NCBI GenBank assembly: GCA_902790625.1
Contig: CADASP010000022.1
Span: 1 to 58,983 of the forward strand
Direction: 5' to 3'
DNA from: an uncultured Prevotellaceae bacterium
GTDB taxonomy: Bacteria; Bacteroidota; Bacteroidia; Bacteroidales; Bacteroidaceae
Length of the DNA: 58,983 nucleotides
How positions within the stretch are numbered: the stretch's first letter is position 1; each line of letters begins with the position of its first letter. The translations under genes were made by a program, and so were the position numbers. Of this stretch, positions 50,084 through 58,983 are shown one piece after another. The notes beneath the pieces are model-generated. The model was not told where the DNA came from. It saw only the letters and a program-made list of their open reading frames with translations, and made no database searches.

Positions 50084-50428
50084 TTAGAAATTAAGTCCAC
50101 CTTTACGAGCTGCATCGGCGAGCGATTTGACGCGACCGTGATACAGGTAACCATTGCGGTCGAAGACAACAGCCTTGATACCGGCTTCCTGAGCCTTGGC
50201 TGCGATGAGCTCGCCAACCTTCTCGGCCTGCTGAATCTTGGGCATGGCCTCAAGTCCCAGTGAGGAAGCAGCAGCAAGCGTCTTGCCCTCAACATCGTTA
50301 ATCACCTGGACATAGATTTGCTTGTTGGAACGGAACACGCTCATGCGGGGGCGCTCAGCCGTTCCGTAGACGTTCTTGCGAATTCTGTATTTAATCTTGA
50401 TTCGTCTTTCAACTTTCTTTGTCGTCAT
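50084..50428 (-). CDS. rplR: 50S ribosomal protein L18
   Basis: This 114-residue uL18 binds 5S rRNA. It has [20 protein letters not shown] and the C-terminal [20 protein letters not shown]. It lies between rplF (42 bases) and rpsE. Confidence 0.98.
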   Translation of the reverse strand: MTTKKVERRIKIKYRIRKNVYGTAERPRMSVFRSNKQIYVQVINDVEGKTLAAASSLGLEAMPKIQQAEKVGELIAAKAQEAGIKAVVFDRNGYLYHGRVKSLADAARKGGLNF

Positions 50429-50470
50429 AATCTTTCAATTTTTTAATTTACTCATTCTAAATTTTAAAGA

Positions 50471-51040
50471 TTACTTAGCTGAAGCCGACTTACCCGACTT
50501 GCGACGGATCACTTCACCCTTGAACAAGATACCCTTTCCTTTGTAAGGCTCAGGCATGCGGAAAGAACGAATTTTAGCGCAGATAAGACCGAGCAACTGC
50601 TTGTCGGCACACTCAAGGATGAGTTGTGGGTTTTGGTTGCGCTCCGATTTGGTCTCCACTTTCACTTCGCTGGGAAGCTGGATGAAGATGGGGTGCGTAT
50701 AGCCCAAAGAGAACTCAATGAGGTTGCCTTGATTGCTAACGCGATAGCCAACTCCGACGAGTTCGAGTTCCTTCTTGTAGCCCTGGCTCACGCCCACCAC
50801 CATGTTGTTGACGAGTGCGCGATAGAGACCATGGAAGGCCTGTTTCTGCTTCTGGTTCACGGGACTCTCTTCGTTGATTTCAAACACGACGTGTCCATCT
50901 TCAATCTTCACATTGATCGACTTGTCGACCTTCTGCGAGAGTTCGCCCTTGGGGCCCTTCACTGTGACGACACCGTCCTTGTCCTGTGCGACGGTGACGC
51001 CGCTGGGGATGCTAATTGGCAATTTTCCTATTCTTGACAT
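50471..51040 (-). CDS. rplF: 50S ribosomal protein L6
   Basis: This 189-residue uL6 has two similar domains. It starts MSRIGKLPISIPSGVTV and ends with the signature PEPYKGKGILFKGEVIRRK near the factor-binding site. It lies 15 bases after rpsH. Confidence 0.98.
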   Translation of the reverse strand: MSRIGKLPISIPSGVTVAQDKDGVVTVKGPKGELSQKVDKSINVKIEDGHVVFEINEESPVNQKQKQAFHGLYRALVNNMVVGVSQGYKKELELVGVGYRVSNQGNLIEFSLGYTHPIFIQLPSEVKVETKSERNQNPQLILECADKQLLGLICAKIRSFRMPEPYKGKGILFKGEVIRRKSGKSASAK

Positions 51041-51055
51041 ATTTCAATCCTCCAA

Positions 51056-51451
51056 TTAATAGACGTAGCAGAGCACCTCACCGCCAATCTTCTGCTGTGC
51101 GGCCTCTTTGTCGGTCATTACACCCTTGGACGTGGAAAGGATGGCGATTCCCAGTCCGTTAATTACTCTCGGCATGTCTTTGTAGCCAGTATACTGGCGA
51201 AGACCAGGCGTGGACACACGCTTCAGATACTTGATGGCGTTCTCCTTGGTCACCGGGTCGTACTTCAGAGCGACCTTGATGGTTCCCTGAGGACCATCCT
51301 CGATGAACTTGTAGTTCAGGATGTAGCCTTTCTCGAAGAGGATCTTGGTTATCTCCTTCTTCAAGTTGGAAGCTGGTACTTCCACCACACGGTGATGAGC
51401 CATGATGGCGTTTCTCAACCTCGTCAGAAAATCTGCTATTGGATCAGTCAT
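51056..51451 (-). CDS. rpsH: 30S ribosomal protein S8
   Basis: This 131-residue uS8 is a central-domain 16S rRNA binder and, in E. coli, the repressor of the spc operon. It starts MTDPIADFLTRLRNAI; this ATG (51451) is chosen over an in-frame upstream codon in the spacer. The STSKGVMTDKEA RNA-binding motif is present. Confidence 0.98.
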   Translation of the reverse strand: MTDPIADFLTRLRNAIMAHHRVVEVPASNLKKEITKILFEKGYILNYKFIEDGPQGTIKVALKYDPVTKENAIKYLKRVSTPGLRQYTGYKDMPRVINGLGIAILSTSKGVMTDKEAAQQKIGGEVLCYVY

Positions 51452-51512
51452 AATAAAATGTTTAATTAATCGGGACTCCCCCGACAATATTAAAATGAAA
51501 ATAATTCTCTTC

Positions 51513-51830
51513 TTACCAACTTGCCTTCTTCACTCCAGGAATAAGACCGCTAGAAGCCATCTCGCGGAACTGAATACGTGACAGTCCGAACTGGCGCATA
51601 TATCCCTTGGGTCGGCCAGTGATTTTGCAACGATTGTGCAGGCGGATGGGGTTGGCGTTGCGAGGGATGGACTGCAGTTTGCGTGCGGCATCATAAGCAG
51701 CCATGGCACCTTCCTCGGTGTTCACATCAGCGTGGGCGATGATACTCTTCAGCGCGGCACGCTTCTCGGCATAACGTGCGACGAGCTTTGCGCGCTTGAC
51801 CTCGCGGGCCTTCATTGATTCTTTAGCCAT
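51513..51830 (-). CDS. rpsN: 30S ribosomal protein S14
   Basis: This 105-residue uS14 is the long zinc-free type. The end [20 protein letters not shown], then [18 protein letters not shown], is diagnostic. It starts 5 bases after rplE. Confidence 0.97.
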   Translation of the reverse strand: MAKESMKAREVKRAKLVARYAEKRAALKSIIAHADVNTEEGAMAAYDAARKLQSIPRNANPIRLHNRCKITGRPKGYMRQFGLSRIQFREMASSGLIPGVKKASW

Positions 51831-51835
51831 ATCTA

Positions 51836-52390
51836 TTAGTCGTTTTTAGCGTTCTTGAAAGGAAGTCCAAAAGCCTTCAGGAGAGCATATCCCTCTTCGT
51901 CGGTCTTTGCAGTGGTGACGAAGGTGATGTTCATGCCCTGGATGCGGTCGACGGAGTCGATGTTGATCTCGGGGAAGATGATTTGCTCCTGAATGCCCAG
52001 AGTGTAGTTGCCGCGCCCATCAAGTCGGCTCTCGATGCCCTTGAAGTCACGGATACGGGGCAGTGCTATGCGCACGAGCTTCTCCAGGAACTCATACATG
52101 CGCTCACGTCGCAGTGTCACCATCACGCCGATGGGCATCTTCTTACGCAGCTTGAAGTTGGCAACGTCCTTCTTCGAGTAGGTGGCCACTGCTTTCTGTC
52201 CACAGATGGCTGTAATCTCGTTGATGGCCACTTCGATGATTTTCTTGTCCTGTGTGGCGTCGCCGAGGCCTTGGTTGACCACGATCTTCTTCAGGACAGG
52301 AATCTGCATAGCGGAGGTATAGTTGAACTGCTTCATCAATGCCGGTGCAATCTGCTCGGCATAAGTCTTCTTAAGTTGTGCTGTATTCAT
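51836..52390 (-). CDS. rplE: 50S ribosomal protein L5
   Basis: This 184-residue uL5 binds 5S rRNA and contacts P-site tRNA. It has [20 protein letters not shown] and the late [20 protein letters not shown] motif. Its start codon shares one base with the rplX stop, so the two are translationally coupled. Confidence 0.98.
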   Translation of the reverse strand: MNTAQLKKTYAEQIAPALMKQFNYTSAMQIPVLKKIVVNQGLGDATQDKKIIEVAINEITAICGQKAVATYSKKDVANFKLRKKMPIGVMVTLRRERMYEFLEKLVRIALPRIRDFKGIESRLDGRGNYTLGIQEQIIFPEINIDSVDRIQGMNITFVTTAKTDEEGYALLKAFGLPFKNAKND

Positions 52391-52707
52391 TACTTAATCT
52401 CCTCTCCTGACTTTTTAGCGATGCGAATCACGTTCTTGCCCTCGTGCTTGATAGAGACGCGTGTGGGCTTCCCGCTCTTCGGGTCGATGAGACTTAAATT
52501 CGAAATATGGATGGGGGCCTCAATCTTCTCAAAGCCTCCCTGAGGATTCTTGGCGCTGGGCTTCACGCTCTTGCTGACGATGTTGACGCCTTCCACAACA
52601 GCCTTCTGCTTGTCTACCAGGACCTTCAGCACCTTTCCTGTCTTGCCCTTGTCCTCACCGGCCAGGACGACGACGGTGTCGTTTTTCCTAATATGTAACT
52701 TGCTCAT
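52390..52707 (-). CDS. rplX: 50S ribosomal protein L24
   Basis: This 105-residue uL24 initiates 50S assembly. It has the KOW motif ([16 protein letters not shown]) and the segment [19 protein letters not shown]. It lies between rplN (22 bases) and rplE. Confidence 0.98.
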   Translation of the reverse strand: MSKLHIRKNDTVVVLAGEDKGKTGKVLKVLVDKQKAVVEGVNIVSKSVKPSAKNPQGGFEKIEAPIHISNLSLIDPKSGKPTRVSIKHEGKNVIRIAKKSGEEIK

Positions 52708-52729
52708 TACTTTTACTCACTTTAAAATG

Positions 52730-53095
52730 TTAAAGAACCTCGGGTGCCAAAGAAACGACCTTCATGTTGACGGCGCGCAGTTCGCGTGCCACGGGGCCGA
52801 AGATACGGCTTCCGCGCAGTTCGCCAGCATTGTTCAGGAGCACGCATGCGTTGTCGTCGAAGCGGATGTAGGAGCCGTCGGCCCTGCGAATCTCCTTCTT
52901 GGTGCGGACGATGAGTGCCTTCGACACAGTGCCTTTTTTCACATCGCTCGTAGGGATGGCGTTCTTGATGGCCACGACGATGATGTCGCCCACACTTGCA
53001 TAACGGCGGCGTGTACCTCCGAGCACTCGGATGCAGAGAGCCTCGCGAGCACCGCTGTTGTCAGCTACTGTAAGTCTTGATTCTGTTTGTATCAT
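52730..53095 (-). CDS. rplN: 50S ribosomal protein L14
   Basis: This 121-residue uL14 starts [20 protein letters not shown] and has [20 protein letters not shown] and the final VVSLAPEVL. It lies at the subunit interface. It starts 2 bases after rpsQ. Confidence 0.98.
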   Translation of the reverse strand: MIQTESRLTVADNSGAREALCIRVLGGTRRRYASVGDIIVVAIKNAIPTSDVKKGTVSKALIVRTKKEIRRADGSYIRFDDNACVLLNNAGELRGSRIFGPVARELRAVNMKVVSLAPEVL

Positions 53096-53097
53096 AA

Positions 53098-53364
53098 TTA
53101 CTTAGCTTTTTCTACGATTTGTACTAACCTCCAGCGCTTAGTCTTCGACAGCGGGCGAGTCTCCATAATGAGGACGGTGTCGCCGACGTTGCACTCATTC
53201 TTCTCGTCGTGTGCATGGTACTTCTTCGTCTTCTGGACGAACTTACCATAAATGGGGTGCTTCTCCTTGAACTTTGATGCAATAACAATGGTTTTATCCA
53301 TCTTGTTGCTGATCACGACACCCTGTCTTGTCTTTCTTAAATTTCTTGTTTCCATCTGGACCAT
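53098..53364 (-). CDS. rpsQ: 30S ribosomal protein S17
   Basis: This uS17 of 85-88 residues has [20 protein letters not shown] and [20 protein letters not shown]. Either the ATG at 53364 or the one at 53355 (METRNL) could be used; the second is closer to family starts. It lies 2 bases after rpmC. Confidence 0.97.
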   Translation of the reverse strand: MVQMETRNLRKTRQGVVISNKMDKTIVIASKFKEKHPIYGKFVQKTKKYHAHDEKNECNVGDTVLIMETRPLSKTKRWRLVQIVEKAK

Positions 53365-53366
53365 TG

Positions 53367-53561
53367 TTATTTGTTAAGTTCTCTCTGACGGAGCTCCGTC
53401 TTCATTCGTGCGATGTCGCGACGTGCAGCTTTGATCAGTGAGGGATTCTCCAGTGGGGTCACATTGTGGTTGAACTTCATCTGGTTGTACTTTGCAACCG
53501 ACTCCTCAATCCGCTCGGCCAAGTCTTTGGTCTCGAGTTCACGTATTTCCTTCGTCTTCAT
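53367..53561 (-). CDS. rpmC: 50S ribosomal protein L29
   Basis: This 64-residue uL29 sits at the tunnel exit. It is a two-helix protein: [20 protein letters not shown], then [20 protein letters not shown]. The ATG at 53561 gives the family N-terminus; a TTG nine bases further upstream is less likely. It starts 5 bases after rplP. Confidence 0.96.
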   Translation of the reverse strand: MKTKEIRELETKDLAERIEESVAKYNQMKFNHNVTPLENPSLIKAARRDIARMKTELRQRELNK

Positions 53562-53566
53562 ACTAA

Positions 53567-53995
53567 TCAAGCGTTTTTATCATAGTCACGTCTTACAACA
53601 AACTTGGTTTTCACGGGCAGCTTCTGTGCGCCGAGGCGTAATGCCTCCTTGGCCACGTCGAAGGGCACGCCCTCCACCTCAAAAAGAATACGTCCGGGAG
53701 TGACGGGAGCCACCCATCCGGCGGGGTCACCCTTACCTTTACCCATTCGCACGTCGGCAGGCTTGCGAGTGATGGGCTTATCGGGGAATATGCGTATCCA
53801 CACCTGACCTTCACGGTTCATGTAACGGTTGATGGCAACACGGGCTGCCTCAATCTGGCGGCTGTCAATCCACTTGGCATCCATGGTCTTGATGCCAAAC
53901 GAGCCGAAAGCCAGCGTCGTTCCCCTGTGGGCGTTGCCTTTGTTGCCGCGTCCGTCTTGGGGCCTTCTATATCTTACTCTCTTAGGCTGTAACAT
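53567..53995 (-). CDS. rplP: 50S ribosomal protein L16
   Basis: This 142-residue uL16 contacts A-site tRNA. It has [38 protein letters not shown] and [18 protein letters not shown]. It lies between rpsC (17 bases) and rpmC. Confidence 0.98.
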   Translation of the reverse strand: MLQPKRVRYRRPQDGRGNKGNAHRGTTLAFGSFGIKTMDAKWIDSRQIEAARVAINRYMNREGQVWIRIFPDKPITRKPADVRMGKGKGDPAGWVAPVTPGRILFEVEGVPFDVAKEALRLGAQKLPVKTKFVVRRDYDKNA

Positions 53996-54012
53996 GATAG
54001 CTTCTTTTTCTT

Positions 54013-54753
54013 TTAACGGTTATTTCTTTTCCTGTCGCCACCACGGAACTTACGGCCGTCGCGGCCGGCGCCTCCGTTGCCACGGGGACCCTGCTTCTCC
54101 TGCGAGAAGTTGGGAGCCAGGTCAACCTTGCCATAGACTTCGCCACGGCAGATCCATACCTTGATGCCCAGCAGTCCCACCTTGGTGAGAGCCTCAGCCT
54201 GGCAGAAGTCGATGTCGGCACGGAAGGTGTGCAGAGGTGTGCGGCCTTCCTTGAGCATCTCGCTGCGGGCGATTTCTGCTCCGTTCAGGCGTCCCGAGAT
54301 CTGTACTTTGATTCCTTCGGCCCCAGCGCGCATGGTGTTGGCGATGGCCTGCTTGATGGCACGGCGATAAGCGATCTTGCCCTCAATCTGGCGAGCGATA
54401 TTGGTGGCAACGATCGTTGCGTCGAGTTCCGGACGCTTCACTTCATAGATGTTAATCTGAATTTCCTTGTCGAAGAGCTTCTTCAACTCGTCCTTCAGAT
54501 TGTCGACCTCCTGTCCACTCTTACCAATGACGATACCCGGACGAGCCGTGCAGATGGTGATGGTGACCAGCTTCAATGTGCGCTCGATGACGATTTTCGA
54601 CACGCTGGCTTTGGCCAGGCGCTCGTTGAGGTACTTACGGATTTTCTGATCCTCTACCAGGTTGTCTCCGAAGTCCTTGCCTCCGAACCAATTTGAATCC
54701 CAACCGCGGACGATGCCCAGACGGTTGCTAATCGGATTAACTTTCTGTCCCAT
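54013..54753 (-). CDS. rpsC: 30S ribosomal protein S3
   Basis: This 246-residue uS3 at the mRNA entry has [20 protein letters not shown], a KH domain ([20 protein letters not shown]) and the C-terminal [19 protein letters not shown] Gly/Arg-rich tail ends the protein. It starts 6 bases after rplV. Confidence 0.98.
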   Translation of the reverse strand: MGQKVNPISNRLGIVRGWDSNWFGGKDFGDNLVEDQKIRKYLNERLAKASVSKIVIERTLKLVTITICTARPGIVIGKSGQEVDNLKDELKKLFDKEIQINIYEVKRPELDATIVATNIARQIEGKIAYRRAIKQAIANTMRAGAEGIKVQISGRLNGAEIARSEMLKEGRTPLHTFRADIDFCQAEALTKVGLLGIKVWICRGEVYGKVDLAPNFSQEKQGPRGNGGAGRDGRKFRGGDRKRNNR

Positions 54754-54759
54754 GCTCTG

Positions 54760-55167
54760 TTATTCTTTTACGTCATTAGTTTTAGCATCAACGAAGAGGG
54801 TCACGTGGTTGGAACGCTTGCGGATGCGGTATCCACGTCCCTGTGGTGCGGGTCTCATTCGTTTCAAAGTGACACCCTCGTCAACAAACACGCGAGTGAT
54901 GAACAGTTCGCCGGCTTCGGCCTTGCGATCGTTCTTCTGTTCCCAGTTGGCAATGGCCGAGCGCAGGAGTTTCTCCACGTCGACTGCTGCTGCCTTCTTC
55001 GAGAAGTGGAGCACGCCAAGTGCTCTGTCCACCTCCATGCCGCGAATCATGTCGACGACATAGCGCATCTTGCGGGGTGACGAAGGGCAGCCTTTCAGCT
55101 TTGCAAAATACTGTGTCTTAAGAGCTGCTTTTCTCTCTTCAGCCTTAATATGTTTTCTTGCTCCCAT
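54760..55167 (-). CDS. rplV: 50S ribosomal protein L22
   Basis: This 135-residue uL22 lines the exit tunnel. It has [20 protein letters not shown] and the tunnel-hairpin end [20 protein letters not shown]. The gap to rpsS is 43 bases. Confidence 0.98.
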   Translation of the reverse strand: MGARKHIKAEERKAALKTQYFAKLKGCPSSPRKMRYVVDMIRGMEVDRALGVLHFSKKAAAVDVEKLLRSAIANWEQKNDRKAEAGELFITRVFVDEGVTLKRMRPAPQGRGYRIRKRSNHVTLFVDAKTNDVKE

Positions 55168-55210
55168 TTTTAATTCTTCAGTTTTTTAATTTTCAATTTC
55201 CCCTGGAGCG

Positions 55211-55477
55211 TTACTTCTTGTTGCCGGCATGTCCTCCGAAGCGGCGTGTGGGTGCGAACTCACCGAGCTTGTGGCCAACCATGTTCTCAGTAATGTATAC
55301 AGGGATAAATTTGTTACCGTTATGGACTGCAACAGTGTGACCCACGAAATCGGGGGAGATCATTGATGCCCTGGCCCAAGTCTTCACGACTGTTTTCTTG
55401 CCGCTCTCATTCATGGCGAGAACTTTCTTCTCGAGAGAGACATTGATGTACGGACCTTTCTTTAATGAACGACTCAT
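55211..55477 (-). CDS. rpsS: 30S ribosomal protein S19
   Basis: This 88-residue uS19 in the 30S head starts [19 protein letters not shown] and ends [16 protein letters not shown]. It lies between rplB (23 bases) and rplV. Confidence 0.98.
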   Translation of the reverse strand: MSRSLKKGPYINVSLEKKVLAMNESGKKTVVKTWARASMISPDFVGHTVAVHNGNKFIPVYITENMVGHKLGEFAPTRRFGGHAGNKK

Positions 55478-55500
55478 AATTTACTCTCTAATTAACTTGA

Positions 55501-56331
55501 TTACTTCTTCTTGTTAGCTCTCTCGATGATATACTTGTTCGAAAGCTTCTTGGGTGCGCGCGTCTTCTTGCCCTTGGCATAGAGACCAGTGCGTGAGCGA
55601 GGATGTCCACCGCTCTGACGGCCTTCACCACCACCCATGGGGTGATCGTGCGGGTTCATCACCACACCACGGTTGTGCGGGCGGCGTCCCAGCCAGCGCG
55701 AGCGTCCGGCCTTTCCGCTCTGCTCCAGGGCATGGTCGGAATTGCCAACGGCGCCAACGGTTGCTTTGCAAGCAGAGAGCACCTTGCGTGTCTCGCCCGA
55801 AGGGAGCTTGATGACGCAATAGTCTCCTTCACGAGAAGTAAGCTGAGCAAAATTACCAGCCGAACGAACGAGCAGGGCGCCCTGTCCCGGACGGAGTTCG
55901 ATGTTGTGGATCACCGTACCCACGGGGATGTTGGCCAGGGGGAGAGCATTGCCCACCTCGGGTGCTGCCTCAGCGCCCGACAGCAGAGTTGCGCCCACCT
56001 GCAGTCCATTGGGAGCAATAATGTAGCGTTTTTCACCATCTGCATAGAAGAGCAGAGCGATGCGAGCCGAGCGGTTCGGGTCGTACTCGATGGTCTTCAC
56101 AACAGCAGGTACACCATCCTTCTCTCGCTTGAAGTCGATCAGACGATACTTCTTCTTATGACCACCACCCATGTAGCGGACGGTCATCTTACCGGTGTTG
56201 TTTCGACCACCAGTTGAACGCTTACCGTAAACGAGAGACTTCTCTGGCACGGATGCAGTAATATCCTCGAACGTGCCAATAATCTTGTGCCTTTGGCCCG
56301 GAGTTACGGGCTTTAATTTACGTACTGCCAT
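55501..56331 (-). CDS. rplB: 50S ribosomal protein L2
   Basis: This 276-residue uL2, needed for subunit association and the peptidyl-transferase centre, has [20 protein letters not shown] and [20 protein letters not shown] with the conserved His. It starts 5 bases after rplW. Confidence 0.98.
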   Translation of the reverse strand: MAVRKLKPVTPGQRHKIIGTFEDITASVPEKSLVYGKRSTGGRNNTGKMTVRYMGGGHKKKYRLIDFKREKDGVPAVVKTIEYDPNRSARIALLFYADGEKRYIIAPNGLQVGATLLSGAEAAPEVGNALPLANIPVGTVIHNIELRPGQGALLVRSAGNFAQLTSREGDYCVIKLPSGETRKVLSACKATVGAVGNSDHALEQSGKAGRSRWLGRRPHNRGVVMNPHDHPMGGGEGRQSGGHPRSRTGLYAKGKKTRAPKKLSNKYIIERANKKK

Positions 56332-56336
56332 TTCTG

Positions 56337-56780
56337 TTATTCAATATTGCTGTAAAAATCAATTTCATCGCCTTCCTTCAGAGTGACGATAGCTTTTTTG
56401 AAGGCGCTCTTATGTCCCTCCACGAGACCAGCCTTGGTGTAGCGACGACTGCGCTTGCCAGCGTATTTCATGGTGTTCACCGAGAGCACCGTCACGTTGT
56501 ACGTCGTCTCTATCTCCTTCTTAATCTCAACCTTGTTGGCATCGGGCTTCACAATAAAGCCATACTGCATGCATGCTGGCTTCTCATACACGTAGACCGT
56601 CTTCTCCTTGTTCTCCACCTTGCCATCGCGCCTCTTCACGGTGTAGCTTCTCTTCTCCTCAACAGCATGATGGCGCTCAATGCTCTTTTGGCTGCGCGCA
56701 GTGATCTGGCGGGGACTGGAAGAGCGTTCCGTTATCTGGGTCATCTTCTCAGTGACCAGTGGTTTGATTATAAATGCCAT
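56337..56780 (-). CDS. rplW: 50S ribosomal protein L23 with an internal insertion
   Basis: This uL23 at the tunnel exit, docking site for trigger factor and SRP, is 147 residues instead of the usual 95-100. The family start ([18 protein letters not shown]) and the rest ([20 protein letters not shown] to the end) are normal. Between them lie about 50 extra charged residues ([20 protein letters not shown] and onward to about 72). The frame is continuous and conserved parts flank the insert, so it is probably a real lineage-specific extension of the exposed loop. It lies between rplD and rplB. Confidence 0.93.
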   Translation of the reverse strand: MAFIIKPLVTEKMTQITERSSSPRQITARSQKSIERHHAVEEKRSYTVKRRDGKVENKEKTVYVYEKPACMQYGFIVKPDANKVEIKKEIETTYNVTVLSVNTMKYAGKRSRRYTKAGLVEGHKSAFKKAIVTLKEGDEIDFYSNIE

Positions 56781-56816
56781 GTTAATCTACAATTTGACAA
56801 TTTACACATTTCTTGT

Positions 56817-57443
56817 TCACCCGAGGATGCTGTCGATGGTCTCCAGCGACTTCTCGGTAATCAGCAGCACGTCTGCATTCAGAATCTTGTAGGTGTTCAC
56901 CTTGGCAGCCTCAATCACATCTGTGCGCTGCAGGTTGCGAGCCGACAAATATACGTTTTTATTTGCATCTGGCAAAACGAAGAGCAGTTTCTTGCCGTCG
57001 ACTTTAAGATTTTTAGCAATATTTACCATTTCTTTTGTCTTCGGAGCGTCGAAATTGAAATCTTGCAGCACCACCAGCGCATTCTCCTGCACCTTGTAAG
57101 TCAGGGCCGAGCGGCGAGCCAGCTGCTTCACCTTCTTGTTCAGCTTGAAGCTGTAGTCGCGGGGTTTCGGACCAAACACACGGCCACCACCACGCAGCAG
57201 CGGTGAGTTGATGTCGCCATGGCGTGCGCCGCCACCACCCTTCTGGCGTCCCAGCTTGCGGGTAGAGCCGCTCACTTCGCTGCGCTCCTTGGCCTTGGCA
57301 TTGCCCTGGCGCTGGTTGGCCAAATACTGCTTCACGTCGAGATACACGACGTGGTCGTTAGGCTCAATCCCGAAGATAGCCTCGTTCAGGGTCACCTTTC
57401 TTCCGGTCTCCTGACCATTGATGTTCAATACATTCAGTTCCAT
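56817..57443 (-). CDS. rplD: 50S ribosomal protein L4
   Basis: This 208-residue uL4 has the tunnel-lining loop ([20 protein letters not shown], then [20 protein letters not shown]). In E. coli it represses the S10 operon; whether it does so here is unknown. It lies 3 bases after rplC. Confidence 0.98.
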   Translation of the reverse strand: MELNVLNINGQETGRKVTLNEAIFGIEPNDHVVYLDVKQYLANQRQGNAKAKERSEVSGSTRKLGRQKGGGGARHGDINSPLLRGGGRVFGPKPRDYSFKLNKKVKQLARRSALTYKVQENALVVLQDFNFDAPKTKEMVNIAKNLKVDGKKLLFVLPDANKNVYLSARNLQRTDVIEAAKVNTYKILNADVLLITEKSLETIDSILG

Positions 57444-57446
57444 AGC

Positions 57447-58061
57447 TTACTTCTTGATTAAAAGGGTTGAACCAATACATCCGGCCACGCTGCCCTTCAC
57501 CAAGAGCAGGTTGTGCTCGGGAATCACCTTGAGAACCTTCAGGTTTTGCGTGGTCACGCGGTCGCCACCCATGTGGCCACCCATGCGCATTCCCTTGAAA
57601 ACCTTTGCGGGGTACGAGCAAGCGCCGATAGAACCGGGCTTGCGCAGACGGTCGTCCTGGCCGTGGGTAGCCTGACCCACGCCACCGAAACCATGGCGCT
57701 TCACAACACCCTGGAATCCCTTACCTTTCGATGTGCCTACAACGTCTACGAGCTCGGCGTCAGCAAAAAGCTCTACGGTGATGGTGTCACCCAGGTTGTA
57801 GTCCTCATCAAACTTGAACTCGGCCAAGTGGGCCTTGGGGGTTGTACCGGCTTTCTTGAACACACCCATCATGGGCTTTGTGGTGTTCTTCTCCTTAGCC
57901 TCGCCAAAACCCAGCTGGACGGCCTTGTAGCCATCCTTCTCAACGGTCTTGACCTGAGTCACAACGCAAGGACCAGCTTCGATCACTGTGCACGGCACGT
58001 TCTTGCCGTCAGCACCGAAAACGGAAGTCATTCCGATTTTCTTACCTAATAATCCTGGCAT
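57447..58061 (-). CDS. rplC: 50S ribosomal protein L3
   Basis: This 204-residue uL3 has [20 protein letters not shown] at its start and the signature [20 protein letters not shown]. It is the first gene of the block here. rpsJ, which usually precedes it, is absent from the 922 bases upstream. A good promoter lies 183 bases upstream. Confidence 0.98.
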   Translation of the reverse strand: MPGLLGKKIGMTSVFGADGKNVPCTVIEAGPCVVTQVKTVEKDGYKAVQLGFGEAKEKNTTKPMMGVFKKAGTTPKAHLAEFKFDEDYNLGDTITVELFADAELVDVVGTSKGKGFQGVVKRHGFGGVGQATHGQDDRLRKPGSIGACSYPAKVFKGMRMGGHMGGDRVTTQNLKVLKVIPEHNLLLVKGSVAGCIGSTLLIKK

Positions 58062-58243
58062 TTCAGTTTTAAAAATTTGAAAAATGTATATGTTTATATT
58101 TCTTTTTAAGCGTCATCTTGCTTTCAAATACCCACAAACACACTTAAAAAGAGAATCAGTCTATTTCCCCTTCGGGAAGCTAAACCGTTCTTTTTCAGAG
58201 TATTGTTAGCATATAGCCAGCGCAATAACCACTTTAGCGGGTG

Positions 58244-58275
58244 CAAAGGTACTACTTTTTTTGCTTTCCACCAAA
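58244..58275 (-). promoter_or_regulatory. promoter of the ribosomal block
   Basis: The minus strand reads TTTG (58275-58272), a 20-base spacer and TACCTTTG (58251-58244), a perfect -33/-7 match. The leader to rplC is about 175 bases. It contains CCCTTCGGGAAG-like sequence that can fold, so leader regulation is possible. Confidence 0.8.
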
Positions 58276-58392
58276 CTTTTTTAGCATTTTTTTACCATGA
58301 TTTTAGCTTTTCCCCCTTTTCTTGGCGCCTACGGAAAGAAAGACGTACCCATCCAACAACCTTGTTTTGCGAATCCTCCCCATCTTTCTTTA

Positions 58393-58683
58393 TTCATCAT
58401 CACTTACAAAATTCGGTTGGCAGCGGCCGCTGCCATCATTGGCGGCGTTCGCTGCCATCATTGGCAGCGGCCGCTGCCAATCATGTCCCCGCCCGCTGCC
58501 AACCTAAAAACAATCATGTCCCCGCCCGCTGCCAACCTAAAAAGCACGCCCCTTTTCCCTCTGCGGTGCCTCCCGCTCCCTGTTTGTCGTGCGCCGCCTC
58601 TACTGAATGCACCCCATTTCGCTCGTCATCAACAATGTTCACCTGCATGTCATCACTTTTTTTGCGAATCGTCTGCTGATTCC
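58393..58683. repeat. dispersed repeat, copy B (inverted relative to 6602-6837)
   Basis: This matches the reverse complement of 6602-6837. It starts with TTCATCATCACTT, runs through the GGCAGCGGCCGCTGCC palindromes, and ends near the CTGCTGATTCC segment. It differs by a 32-bp tandem duplication around ATCATGTCCCCGCCCGCTGC (about 58480-58543) and point changes. It lies between the ribosomal promoter and a MITE-like element. Confidence 0.8.
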
Positions 58684-58687
58684 ACAA

Positions 58688-58785
58688 ATGAGTCCACTCC
58701 GAAAACCCTTCTGCACTAAAAAAGCAACCCAAAAACAATGCGCAGCCGTCTTTCACGACAGTATTGGTTTTCGGAGTGGACTCAT
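58688..58785. mobile_element. 98-bp MITE-like element with 19-bp terminal inverted repeats
   Basis: ATGAGTCCACTCCGAAAAC (58688-58706) and its exact complement (58767-58785) bound a 60-base noncoding interior. The compact size and perfect ends fit a non-autonomous transposon remnant. A target-site duplication is not evident, and no transposase is in the window. Confidence 0.55.
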
Positions 58786-58983
58786 ATATAATTAATAATG
58801 TGTATCCGCCATAACGCGAATACCCGCGAATGGCCACAAATGAATCGTGAATAACTAAAGTTTCCCACCCCTGTTTTCTGCTGTATTTTAAGAGGACCTG
58901 ATCCGCGTAACGTCAATAGAGAGAGATGTTCCCCGACTTGCAAAATTTATGTTAAACCCGGGAGTTTGCCTGTTTTTGCCCAT
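58786..58983. other. intergenic sequence at the right edge, no gene seen
   Basis: The stretch contains short CGCGAAT-type repeats (58819-58840) and a near-palindromic AAACCCGGGAGTTT. I find no ORF, tRNA or rpsJ coding sequence in it. Confidence 0.4.

Overview
The window looks like a chromosomal segment of a GC-rich Prevotella-like member of the Bacteroidales. The signs are TAnnTTTG-type -7 promoter boxes with a TTG/TTTG element about 20 bases upstream, little Shine-Dalgarno sequence, type IX secretion tails, BspA-type leucine-rich repeats, and a ribosomal block in the usual Bacteroidetes order. All functions below are read from sequence motifs and family knowledge; no database search was run.

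Layout. 1-1340: the frameshifted 3' part of an unrecognised gene, a short secreted ORF, and a RelB-type antitoxin coupled to an N-terminally truncated YafQ-like toxin. 1449-4091: a glycyl radical enzyme resembling trans-4-hydroxy-L-proline dehydratase, interrupted in frame by two palindromic repeat elements. 4358-6960: a secreted Big_2/FISUMP protein surrounded by palindromes and dispersed repeats. 7027-9529: three tandem FKBP prolyl isomerases. 9662-14054: a run starting with an Lrp/AsnC regulator (palindrome on its own promoter), then a fused C26 amidotransferase/M19 dipeptidase, an M28-type lipoprotein, a YiiX-like hydrolase and a small lipoprotein. 14401-19652: a T9SS-exported putative metallopeptidase, a split and order-swapped UshA-type 5'-nucleotidase, and a pectin methylesterase. 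19772-26620 (minus): a DUF4859-type surface protein, a ROK sugar kinase and a Bacteroidetes LptD. 27148-28548: an Rpn-type nuclease with a repetitive coiled coil, and a DciA/DUF721 protein.

28788-43109 (minus) is the most interesting part. One transcription unit encodes a secreted LPP20-like protein and a secreted coiled-coil/transglutaminase-like protein. A second, seven-gene unit encodes a secreted caspase-like protein, an LPP20-like protein, a DUF4384 protein, an outer-membrane barrel, an LRR_5-caspase fusion, an ECF-type sigma factor and a single-pass TPR-like membrane protein that may be its anti-sigma. The two units share a bipartite promoter-like motif (GGTTAC, 12 bases, CATGCTTTAAT) and may form one envelope-stress or proteolysis regulon. 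A starch-binding-type T9SS protein with a large internal duplication lies between them.

43260-58061 (minus) is the S10-spc-alpha ribosomal block from rplC to rplQ, including secY, map, infA and rpoA. It starts at rplC, without rpsJ, from a good promoter at 58244-58275. The right end (58393-58983) carries an inverted second copy of a repeat found at 6602-6837 and a 98-bp MITE-like element.
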